Source: Venatoribacter cucullus
GTDB lineage: Bacteria; Pseudomonadota; Gammaproteobacteria; Pseudomonadales; Oceanobacteraceae
Direction: 5' to 3'
DNA: 64,000 nucleotides
Assembly: GCF_016132445.1 (NCBI RefSeq)
Contig: NZ_CP046056.1
Location: 1,674,001 to 1,738,000, forward strand
The notes under the pieces were generated by a model that did no database searches, was not told the origin of the DNA, and worked only from the letters and a program-made list of their open reading frames with translations. The translations under genes and the position numbers were made by a program. This document shows positions 56,988-64,000 of the stretch, piece after piece (the stretch's first letter is position 1; every line of letters begins with the position of its first letter).

Positions 56988-58103
56988 TCAGTCGGCGCGG
57001 TGCTCGCGGGCCAGATAGTCACGCGACTGCATTTCCAGCATGCGCGAGGTGGTGCGCTGGAATTCAAACTCCAGCTTACCCTGTCCGTAAATCGCCGGAA
57101 TGGCAGCTTCGGCCGACATAATGACCTTCACGCCGCGATCGTAAAATTCGTCGATCAGGTTAATAAAACGGCGCGCCACGTCGTCGTTTTTAATGCCCAT
57201 GGTCGGCACATTGGAAATCAGGATGGCGTGAAATTGTTTACCCAGCTCGATGTAGTCGTTCTGTGAGCGCGGGCCATCGCACAGGGCGTAAAAATCAAAC
57301 CAGGCGATGTCGTCACAAAAGGCCTTCACCGGAATTTTGCGGCCCAGAATTTTCACATTACAGTCGGTTTTTACATGGCGAGGGTCAGCAATCAGGCTGT
57401 CGAAACTTTTCTGCAGACTGGCCTCGGCTGTGCTGTCGAGCGGGTAATGATACAGCTCGGCCTGCTCCAGGGTGCGCAGACGGTAATCAATGCCGGAATC
57501 CACGTTCACCACGTCGGTAAACTGATTCAGTAATTTAATCGCCGGCAGAAAACGCGCACGCTGCAGGCCATCTTTATACAGGCCATCCGGCACAATATTG
57601 GAGGTCGCCACCAGCGTTACGCCACGGGCAAACAATTCCTGCATCAGACTGCCCAGAATCATAGCGTCGCCGATATCGGACACAAAAAATTCATCGAAAC
57701 AGATCACCACCGCTTCGTCGGCAATGCGGTCAGCGACGATCTTCAGCGGGTTCTTGGCGCCGGCCAGATCGGTCAGGTCACGGTGCACGCGCTGCATAAA
57801 GCGGTGAAAGTGGGTGCGCATTTTGCGCTTGAACGGCAGCGCATCGTAGAAGGTATCCACCAGATAGGTTTTACCCCGGCCCACCCCACCCCAGAAATAC
57901 AGACCTTTTTCCGGCACCGGTGCTTTTTTGCTGAGTTTACCCAGCAATTTGCTGACCGCTCCCTGCTGCTGGCGGCGCTGTTCGGCGGCAACCAGATCTT
58001 CGTATAACCGCTGCAGATGCTTAACCGCCATTTCCTGAGCGGCATCATAAGAAAAGTCGTCGCGCTGAAGATCAGCCTGATAGAGTTCCCAGGGTGTGGA
58101 CAC
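56988..58103 (-). CDS. zapE: Cell-division ATPase ZapE (AFG1 family)
   Basis: A 371-residue AAA+-like ATPase. Walker A is FWGGVGRGKTYLVD (about residues 70-83), Walker B VICFDEFFV, and the sensor region LVATSNIVPDGLYKDGLQRARFLP. ZapE destabilises FtsZ polymers in late division and under low oxygen in E. coli. Upstream of the MBL gene on the same strand. Confidence 0.94.
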   Translation of the reverse strand: MSTPWELYQADLQRDDFSYDAAQEMAVKHLQRLYEDLVAAEQRRQQQGAVSKLLGKLSKKAPVPEKGLYFWGGVGRGKTYLVDTFYDALPFKRKMRTHFHRFMQRVHRDLTDLAGAKNPLKIVADRIADEAVVICFDEFFVSDIGDAMILGSLMQELFARGVTLVATSNIVPDGLYKDGLQRARFLPAIKLLNQFTDVVNVDSGIDYRLRTLEQAELYHYPLDSTAEASLQKSFDSLIADPRHVKTDCNVKILGRKIPVKAFCDDIAWFDFYALCDGPRSQNDYIELGKQFHAILISNVPTMGIKNDDVARRFINLIDEFYDRGVKVIMSAEAAIPAIYGQGKLEFEFQRTTSRMLEMQSRDYLAREHRAD

Positions 58104-58187
58104 TGCAGTCTCCCGAAAGATGTGGGTAAACCAGAAAGCGGCGCAATGTAACCAAGCAGCCGCTAAAGTGCAAATAGGCAGTCTTTA

Positions 58188-58832
58188 TCAGGGCTGCAGC
58201 GGATTCAGCAACGGCGCCAGATCGTCCAGTAAGCTGGCTTTCAGATCGGTCAGACGACCATGAAAAAAATGGCTGCCGGTACGGAAAACACTGAAATGAG
58301 GGGTTGGCACGACCCGCCCGGCCCAATCCTGTACTTCCTCAAAGGGCACCACCTCATCGGCATCCCCCATATAGACGAAGGTCTCGAACTCATAGGGCAA
58401 TTGGTTGGGTGCATCAAAGTGATGCACCGCCGGTGCCAACAGCACCAGTGCCGCCAGATGTTCTGGCGCCCGGCAGGCACTTAAACAGGCCATGCCGGCG
58501 CCGAAAGAAAAACCCGCCAGAATAATCCGCTCCCAGCCCAGTTCGGTGCGGGCGTAATTGAGTACGGCCAGTACGTCATCCTGCTCGCCCCGGCCATGAT
58601 CGTGTACGCCCTCACTGGTGCCGACGCCACGGAAATTAAAGCGTAAGGTCGGTAGCCCGCGGCCAGCCAGCGTGCGGGTAACGGTGGTCACCACTTTGTT
58701 GTCCATGGTGCCGTGAAACAACGGGTGTGGGTGACACATCAGCACCCCCAGCCGGGTTTGATTAGCCGCTTGCCAGCGGGCTTCCAGCTGACCGGCCGGG
58801 CCGTTAATCAGCAGATTCTGTTCTTGTGCCAT
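58188..58832 (-). CDS. Alpha/beta hydrolase
   Basis: A 214-residue serine hydrolase of the dienelactone/CocE-like short group: [16 protein letters not shown] at the oxyanion end, nucleophile Ser in [11 protein letters not shown], acid in MGDADEVVP, and His in [10 protein letters not shown]. Such proteins are common next to housekeeping genes; their substrate is not known. Divergent from cysD. Confidence 0.9.
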   Translation of the reverse strand: MAQEQNLLINGPAGQLEARWQAANQTRLGVLMCHPHPLFHGTMDNKVVTTVTRTLAGRGLPTLRFNFRGVGTSEGVHDHGRGEQDDVLAVLNYARTELGWERIILAGFSFGAGMACLSACRAPEHLAALVLLAPAVHHFDAPNQLPYEFETFVYMGDADEVVPFEEVQDWAGRVVPTPHFSVFRTGSHFFHGRLTDLKASLLDDLAPLLNPLQP

Positions 58833-58986
58833 GAGGGCTGATTTTTTCCTGTTTAACCGATGTTTGCTTCTCTATATTCATATAACTAAATGTTATCGAA
58901 TACACCTTCTTATATATCAGGCATCTTGGTATATTTCGCGCCATCTATCTTGCCCCCCACCTCTCTTTGGGAGCCATCCGAGCGAC

Positions 58987-59895
58987 ATGACAGACTACAA
59001 CCTGACTCACTTAAAACAGCTGGAAGCGGAGAGTATTCATATCATCCGTGAAGTCGCTGCTGAATTCGACAATCCGGTAATGCTGTATTCCATTGGTAAA
59101 GATTCGGCAGTCATGCTGCATCTGGCCCGTAAAGCGTTTTACCCGGGCAAGCCACCCTTCCCGCTGCTGCACGTGGACACTACCTGGAAATTCCGGGAAA
59201 TGATCGCCTTCCGTGACCAAATGGCCAAAGAAGTCGGTATGGATCTGATTGTACATATCAATCAGGAAGGTGTGGATCAGGGCATCGGCCCCTTCACCCA
59301 CGGTTCATCCAAGCATACCGATATTATGAAAACCGCCGCCCTGAAGCAGGCGTTGGACAAGTACGGTTTTGATGCGGCCTTTGGTGGCGCCCGCCGCGAT
59401 GAAGAAAAATCCCGGGCTAAAGAGCGCGTGTATTCCTTCCGCGACAGCAAGCACCGCTGGGACCCGAAAAACCAGCGGCCGGAACTGTGGAATATCTACA
59501 ACGGCAAGGTCAATAAAGGCGAAAGTATCCGCGTATTCCCGCTGTCCAACTGGACCGAGCTGGATATCTGGCAATACATCTATCTGGAAAGTATCCCGAT
59601 TGTACCGCTCTACTATGCCGCCCCGCGCCCGGTGGTTGAGCGTGATGGCATGCTGATTATGGTCGATGACGACCGCATGCCGTTAAACGATGGTGAAGAG
59701 CCGCAAATGAAATCGGTACGTTTCCGCACCCTGGGTTGTTACCCGCTGACCGGTGCCGTGGAATCGGCCGCCGCCACACTGCCGGAAATTATTCAGGAAA
59801 TGCTGCTGACGACCACCTCGGAACGTCAGGGCCGCGCCATCGACCACGATTCTTCCGGTTCGATGGAGAAGAAGAAGCAAGAGGGTTACTTCTGA
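58987..59895 (+). CDS. cysD: Sulfate adenylyltransferase small subunit
   Basis: 302 residues; ATP sulfurylase catalytic subunit for sulfate assimilation. PP-loop [16 protein letters not shown], then [22 protein letters not shown] and the C-terminal [14 protein letters not shown]. The start is the ATG at 58987, which gives the family N-terminus [19 protein letters not shown]; the open frame reaches upstream into the promoter region but has no family likeness. Next to cysN in one operon. Confidence 0.96.
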   Translation: MTDYNLTHLKQLEAESIHIIREVAAEFDNPVMLYSIGKDSAVMLHLARKAFYPGKPPFPLLHVDTTWKFREMIAFRDQMAKEVGMDLIVHINQEGVDQGIGPFTHGSSKHTDIMKTAALKQALDKYGFDAAFGGARRDEEKSRAKERVYSFRDSKHRWDPKNQRPELWNIYNGKVNKGESIRVFPLSNWTELDIWQYIYLESIPIVPLYYAAPRPVVERDGMLIMVDDDRMPLNDGEEPQMKSVRFRTLGCYPLTGAVESAAATLPEIIQEMLLTTTSERQGRAIDHDSSGSMEKKKQEGYF

Positions 59896-59896
59896 T

Positions 59897-61504
59897 ATGT
59901 CACACCAATCCGAACTGATTTCTCAGGATATTCTTGAGTATCTGAAACAGCACGAAAACAAGGAACTGCTGCGCTTCCTCACCTGCGGCAACGTGGATGA
60001 TGGCAAATCAACCCTGATCGGCCGCCTGCTGTACGATTCAAAAATGATCTATGAAGATCAGCTGGCCGCCGTTACCAAAGACAGCACCAAAGTGGGCACC
60101 ACCGGTGACCGCCCCGACCTGGCGCTGCTGGTTGACGGCCTGCAGGCGGAACGTGAACAAGGCATTACCATTGACGTGGCGTACCGCTATTTCAGCACCG
60201 CCAAGCGCAAATTTATTATTGCCGACACCCCGGGCCACGAGCAGTACACCCGCAACATGGCGACCGGTGCGTCCACCTGTGATCTGGCCATTATTCTGAT
60301 TGACGCCCGTTACGGCGTGCAGACCCAGACCCGTCGTCACAGCTTTATTGCCTCGTTACTGGGCATTAAGCACATTGTGGTGGCGGTGAACAAAATGGAC
60401 CTGCTGGATTTCAGCGAAGAGCGCTTCAACGAAATTGAAGCCGACTACCTGTCCTTTGCCAAAAAGCTGAACCTGACCGATGTCCGTTTTGTGCCGATGT
60501 CTGCCCTGGATGGCGACAACGTGGTGGAACGCTCGCCGCGCGCCCCCTGGTACAAGGGCAAAACGCTGATGGAAATTCTGGAATCGGTGGAAATTGCCAA
60601 AGATAAAAACCTGGAAAATTTCCGCCTGCCGGTTCAGTACGTCAACCGTCCGAATCTGGATTTCCGTGGTTTCTGCGGCACCATTGCAGCCGGCACTATT
60701 CAACCCGGTGACACCATCATGGCGCTGCCGTCGCAGAAAACCAGCAAGGTAGAACGTCTGGTTACCTGGGATGGTGATCTGCCGGAAGCCTTCGCCGGCC
60801 AGGCCATCACCCTGACCCTGGAAGACGAAATTGATATCAGCCGCGGCGACGTGATCGTCAAAGTTGGTGATCAGCCCATTATCGGTAAAAAACTGAATGC
60901 CGACATTGTCTGGATGAACGAAGCGGCCATGATTCCGGGTAAACCCTATAACCTGAAATTTGCCTCCAGCTCCACCTCCGGCACCATCAGTAACATTCAT
61001 CATCTGGTGGATGTGAACACGCTGGAACAGAGCCATGCCGATCAGGTGAAACTGAACGAAATCGCCCTGGTGGAAGTATCACTGGATAAAGCCATTCCGT
61101 TTGATACCTACAGCCGCATTCCGGGCACCGGGGCTTTTATTATTATTGATCGCCTCACCAACGCGACGCTGGGTGCCGGTATGATCGTTGGCGCCGCCAA
61201 TGATTCGTTCGATAACCGCCCGGTTACCGCCGAGGAAAAAGCCCGTCGTTTCAACCAGAAGCCGGCCATTATTGCTGTTAATGCAGTGAATGCCGACGAA
61301 GTGGTTCAGGGCCTTGACCGCCGTCTGTTTGAAATGGGCCGCGTTGCTGCAGTGGCCAGTAATGAACACGCGCCGGTGCTGAAAGACGCCGGCCTGGTGG
61401 TACTGGTGGCCGGTGGTGCCGATGGCGCTGATATCAGCCTTGCCGCCGACCAGGAAAGCCTCGACAGCCTGATCGCCGACCTGCAGGAAGCCGGCATCAT
61501 CTGA
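59897..61504 (+). CDS. cysN: Sulfate adenylyltransferase large subunit (GTPase)
   Basis: 535 residues. GTPase that drives ATP sulfurylase: G1 [19 protein letters not shown]3 [14 protein letters not shown]4 VNKMDL. The sequence ends after the beta-barrel domains; there is no fused CysC kinase, so APS kinase must be coded elsewhere. One base after the cysD stop; a terminator follows at 61530-61558. Confidence 0.95.
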   Translation: MSHQSELISQDILEYLKQHENKELLRFLTCGNVDDGKSTLIGRLLYDSKMIYEDQLAAVTKDSTKVGTTGDRPDLALLVDGLQAEREQGITIDVAYRYFSTAKRKFIIADTPGHEQYTRNMATGASTCDLAIILIDARYGVQTQTRRHSFIASLLGIKHIVVAVNKMDLLDFSEERFNEIEADYLSFAKKLNLTDVRFVPMSALDGDNVVERSPRAPWYKGKTLMEILESVEIAKDKNLENFRLPVQYVNRPNLDFRGFCGTIAAGTIQPGDTIMALPSQKTSKVERLVTWDGDLPEAFAGQAITLTLEDEIDISRGDVIVKVGDQPIIGKKLNADIVWMNEAAMIPGKPYNLKFASSSTSGTISNIHHLVDVNTLEQSHADQVKLNEIALVEVSLDKAIPFDTYSRIPGTGAFIIIDRLTNATLGAGMIVGAANDSFDNRPVTAEEKARRFNQKPAIIAVNAVNADEVVQGLDRRLFEMGRVAAVASNEHAPVLKDAGLVVLVAGGADGADISLAADQESLDSLIADLQEAGII

Positions 61505-61529
61505 CGGGGTTGCTCCGGTCAGAGAAAAA

Positions 61530-61558
61530 CCCTGTCACCTGTGGCAGGGTTTTTTTAT
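61530..61558 (+). terminator. Rho-independent terminator after cysN
   Basis: AAACCCTGTCACC-TGTGGCAGGGTTTTTTT hairpin with T-run. Confidence 0.85.
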
Positions 61559-61627
61559 CTCTGCACCAACCTGCCGGAGCGCCCAGCCGGCAGAACTAAG
61601 CCTTTGAAAATCATCATAAAAAAATAT

Positions 61628-61657
61628 TTGACAGGCACAAGGATGCTGGCATAATAC
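61628..61657 (+). promoter_or_regulatory. Sigma-70 promoter of tRNA-Met
   Basis: TTGACA (61628-61633), 18-base spacer, TAATAC (61652-61657) and a GCGCC element after it. Confidence 0.75.
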
Positions 61658-61701
61658 GCGCCACTTAAGCAGCGCATCCAAGCGTAAGCTGAGTAATATG
61701 T

Positions 61702-61778
61702 GGCTATGTAGCTCAGTTGGTTAGAGCACAGCATTCATAATGCTGGGGTCGATGGTTCAAGTCCGTCCATAGCTACCA
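61702..61778 (+). tRNA. tRNA-Met(CAT), elongator
   Basis: 77 nt with encoded CCA. Acceptor GGCTATG/CATAGCT, anticodon stem AGCAT/ATGCT with loop containing CAT. The body resembles E. coli elongator tRNA-Met rather than the tRNA-Ile2 type. Confidence 0.92.
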
Positions 61779-61787
61779 CGAATTCCG

Positions 61788-61822
61788 AAAGCCAGCAGGT
61801 TAGCGCCTGCTGGCTTTTTTGT
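61788..61822 (+). terminator. Rho-independent terminator after tRNA-Met
   Basis: AAAGCCAGCAGG ... CCTGCTGGCTTTTTT hairpin, about 10 bases after the tRNA end. Confidence 0.88.
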
Positions 61823-61986
61823 TGCCATTCAGCTCCGCTGATGCTGCATTCCGCACTGTTTTTGTCACCTGTTTGTAACCTGTATACGACCGAACCGGTC
61901 AACGCTGATGAAGTGTTAACTGATTGGCAGCACGGCCCTGCCCCTCTGTTTCAGAATACGCTCATGTTAACCAGCAGGTTCCAACC

Positions 61987-62934
61987 ATGAACTCAGCAAG
62001 CTTACGGCCACAGCGGCCGGCCAGCGAACAACAACAAACCGAACAACTGATTCAGGATATTCTTACCGATGCCGTGGATCGCCGGCAGCTGTTTCCACCG
62101 GCGGCGGTGGTACGTGGTTACAGCCATCACCAGCATAAAACCCAGCAGCAATTCACCGTACAAACCCAGGGCGGTGCATTTTTTATCAAGATTCATGAAT
62201 TGCATGCCCTGCCACGCTTTGCCGCCGAACAGGAAAGCCTGCTGAGTATTCTGGCCAGCCAGACCATTGCCGTTGCAGCGCCACTGACCGCGGGCACGCT
62301 GCAACGGGCGCAGGAACCGGCCATGGCTTATCTGATTCTGCAGCATATTCCGCTGGCGGTGCACGGCGACTGGTTCAGTGCCGGTCAGCAACTGGCACAG
62401 ATGCACAGCCACCACAGCACGCAGGGGTATGGTTTCGGACGCACCACCTGGTGTGGCGAACACGCTCAGGACAACCGCTGGAACCAGCATTGGGGAGATT
62501 TTTTTGTACAGCAGCGGCTGCTGCCGATGCTGCAGAGCTTACAGCAACAGGGGATTGATCTGCCCCATCAGACACCGGCGCTGGACTACGCCCGCCGCTT
62601 ACTGGAAGACCACCAGCCACCGGCATCCCTGCTGCATGGTGATCTGTGGTCAGGCAACATCGGCTTCAATCCGGACCGGCAGCTGTCGTACCCGGTATTA
62701 TTTGATCCCGCCAGCTATTACGGCGATGCCGAGGCCGATATGGCGATGACCGAATTGTTCGGCCGTTTCCCGCAGCGCTTCTATGAGGGTTACCACAGCG
62801 TGGCAGCCCTGCGTCCCGGTTATGAGCAACGCCGGCCGCTGTATCAGCTGTACCATCTGTTAAACCACGCCGGCCAGTTTGGCGGCAGCTTCCTGCTGCA
62901 GGCCGAGCACTTACTGGCACAGATGCACGATTGA
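61987..62934 (+). CDS. Fructosamine kinase family protein
   Basis: A 315-residue small-molecule kinase of the fructosamine-3-kinase/APH fold. Catalytic loop LLHGDLWSGNIGF (about residues 215-227) and the metal Asp in LFDPASYYGDAEADMAMTELFG. The N-terminal lobe has GGAFFIKIH with the ATP-binding Lys. The family repairs glycated proteins or phosphorylates ribulosamines. The start is the ATG at 61987; the open frame upstream is not supported by likeness. Confidence 0.9.
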   Translation: MNSASLRPQRPASEQQQTEQLIQDILTDAVDRRQLFPPAAVVRGYSHHQHKTQQQFTVQTQGGAFFIKIHELHALPRFAAEQESLLSILASQTIAVAAPLTAGTLQRAQEPAMAYLILQHIPLAVHGDWFSAGQQLAQMHSHHSTQGYGFGRTTWCGEHAQDNRWNQHWGDFFVQQRLLPMLQSLQQQGIDLPHQTPALDYARRLLEDHQPPASLLHGDLWSGNIGFNPDRQLSYPVLFDPASYYGDAEADMAMTELFGRFPQRFYEGYHSVAALRPGYEQRRPLYQLYHLLNHAGQFGGSFLLQAEHLLAQMHD

Positions 62935-62938
62935 TCCG

Positions 62939-63208
62939 TTAAGGAGCCTCTGAATAACTCTGCACAGCTCTGCGCGAGTCTTTCCGGGCTGTAGAGCAAG
63001 GCGACGAACGCAGAGAATGGCGAGCCCTTTTCAAGTTCGCCAACGCCGCTATACGGCCCGGAAAGCCGCGCCCTGCGGGGATGGCAGGAAAGCCCTGACT
63101 CGGTGTCGCCGGGTTTTGACAGAACCCGCTATGCCTGCAACCCGGCTTCGTGATTCAGAACTTTCCTGCAATCCAGAGCGGGCACTGAGCTATGCAGAGG
63201 CTCCTTAA
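62939..63208. mobile_element. 270-bp MITE-like element with 14-bp perfect terminal inverted repeats
   Basis: TTAAGGAGCCTCTG at 62939-62952 and its exact complement CAGAGGCTCCTTAA at 63195-63208. The interior codes for nothing convincing. The left end continues AATAACTCTGCAC, shared with the palindrome at 11521. The right end overlaps the last codons and stop (TTA on +) of pdxH. A TTAA at each end may be the target site. Non-autonomous; no transposase nearby. Confidence 0.8.
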
Positions 63209-63846
63209 GGATTCAGACGCTGCTTCAGCCACTCGCCCTGTCCTTGCCGCCGGTATTCCAGCCGGTCGTGCAGGCGGTGCTCGCCCCCCTGCCAGAATTC
63301 CATACGCGCCGGCCGCAGGCGGTAACCACCCCAGTATTCCGGCAACGGCACATCCTGTCCGTCATAACGCGCACTGACTTCAGCAAAACGAGCCTCCAGT
63401 TCAGCACGGTCAGCCAGCGGCCGGCTTTGGGCTGAAGCCCAGGCACCCAGCTGACTTTCCCGTGGGCGGGAATGAAAATAGGCTTCGGCTTCCGCACGGC
63501 TGAGCTTTTCAACCACACCCTGTACCTGCACCTGACGTTCCAGATTGATCCAGAAAAAATGCAGGCTGGCATGCGGATTAGCGGCCAGCTGATAGCCTTT
63601 GTGGCTTTCATAGTTGGTGTAAAAAATAAAGCCTTCGCCATCATAGGCTTTCAGTAACACCACCCGCTGCCAGGGCTGACCGGATTCATCCACGCTGGCC
63701 AGCGTCATAATGGTGGGCTCCAGCGGGCTGGTGCTGCGGTATTGTTCAAACCAGGCGTGGAACTGCGTCATCGGGTCGGAAGCCGCCGTATGCTCATCCA
63801 GCCGGCCCTGAGTGTATTGTTTGCGGATCGCGCCGAGATCAATCAT
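63205..63846 (-). CDS. pdxH: Pyridoxamine 5'-phosphate oxidase
   Basis: 213-residue FMN enzyme of vitamin B6 synthesis. Family signs are RVVLLKAYDGEGFIFYTNYESHKG, HFFWINLERQVQVQG and the C-terminal GYRLRPARMEFWQGGEHRLHDR with end QRLNP. The stop codon lies in the terminal repeat of the MITE-like element, so the element either inserted just at the end or supplied the stop. ATG at 63846. Confidence 0.95.
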   Translation of the reverse strand: MIDLGAIRKQYTQGRLDEHTAASDPMTQFHAWFEQYRSTSPLEPTIMTLASVDESGQPWQRVVLLKAYDGEGFIFYTNYESHKGYQLAANPHASLHFFWINLERQVQVQGVVEKLSRAEAEAYFHSRPRESQLGAWASAQSRPLADRAELEARFAEVSARYDGQDVPLPEYWGGYRLRPARMEFWQGGEHRLHDRLEYRRQGQGEWLKQRLNP

Positions 63847-63986
63847 GTGCAGCTCCTGATCGGGTAAGAAAATACAGAGCGCATTATGGCGGATGTGTCA
63901 GGTACTGTCTTGATCTGCTGCGCGGTTGGGCATGGCTGGCGGGCTTTTGTTATGATGCCGGCACTTTTATTCACGACGGTCTGACC

Positions 63987-64000
63987 ATGAAGTATCAGAA
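63987..64000 (+). CDS. Possible start of a gene cut by the window end
   Basis: ATGAAGTATCAGAA: four codons are visible (MKYQ). A TTTGTTATGATGCC promoter-like stretch (TATGAT at about 63950-63956) lies about 30 bases upstream. Product unknown. Confidence 0.4.

Overview
The window is a piece of a gammaproteobacterial chromosome. Gene content and order (dapE-rlmA-holC-valS, queA-tgt-yajC-secD-secF, cysDN, pdxH, katG, rlmJ, zapE) and protein style point to a marine Oceanospirillales-type organism (Thalassolituus/Oceanobacter neighbourhood); the lineage is inference. The core is GC-rich and looks native. One block, about 18.9-35.1 kb, is visibly AT-richer and organised differently.

Layout. 1-11.4 kb: two RND efflux systems (a 5'-cut adaptor plus permease on +, and an outer-membrane factor/adaptor/permease operon on -) with an orphan sensor kinase between them. 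11.5-18.8 kb: hpt, then dapE-rlmA-holC-proline-rich protein-valS, and a small DUF3297 gene. 18.9-35.1 kb: a sedentary chromosomal integron. An intact integron integrase (intI, 34166-35134, +) with a LexA box in its promoter and an attI site faces an array of 20 cassettes, all on the - strand and each ended by an attC site. I number them C1 (next to attI) to C20 (next to valS). 35.6-50.3 kb: a free-standing ValS-arm-like gene, a SpoU-type methyltransferase, an HDOD protein, exported KatG, a guanidine-II riboswitch with a Gdx/SugE exporter, a glutathione peroxidase, yccA, an AdeT-like binding protein, rlmJ, and the queA-tgt-yajC-secDF group. 50.4-51.0 kb: four tRNA-Leu genes. 51.1-64 kb: a chemoreceptor, a diguanylate cyclase, TlpA-like, SDR, MBL-fold, zapE, hydrolase, cysDN, tRNA-Met, a fructosamine-kinase-like gene, a MITE-like element and pdxH.

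The integron is the remarkable part. Its cassettes include a two-gene CBASS-like unit (CD-NTase plus SLATT 2-TM effector, C5), a two-gene unit with a putative AbiC-family membrane protein (C13), two HEPN-like proteins (C2, C3), a stand-alone Hsp70 substrate-binding-domain protein (C4), a SUKH/SMI1 protein (C10), an HExxH peptidase-like protein (C12) and a ParE/Phd-type toxin-antitoxin pair (C20). Metabolic cassettes encode an MGT-type glycosyltransferase, a DODA-type dioxygenase, a chorismate mutase and a duplicated isoprenylcysteine-methyltransferase-like protein. This reads as a biobank of defence and accessory genes kept by SOS-controlled recombination.

Two structural surprises stand out. 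Within the array, between C5 and C6, lies the fossil head of a second integron: an attI-like site, a LexA box and the first 35 codons of a different intI, cut off shortly before an attC. Also, the attC farthest from intI has a changed crossover triplet (GTT to CTT), and the integron sits between valS and a diverged free-standing copy of the ValS C-terminal arm.
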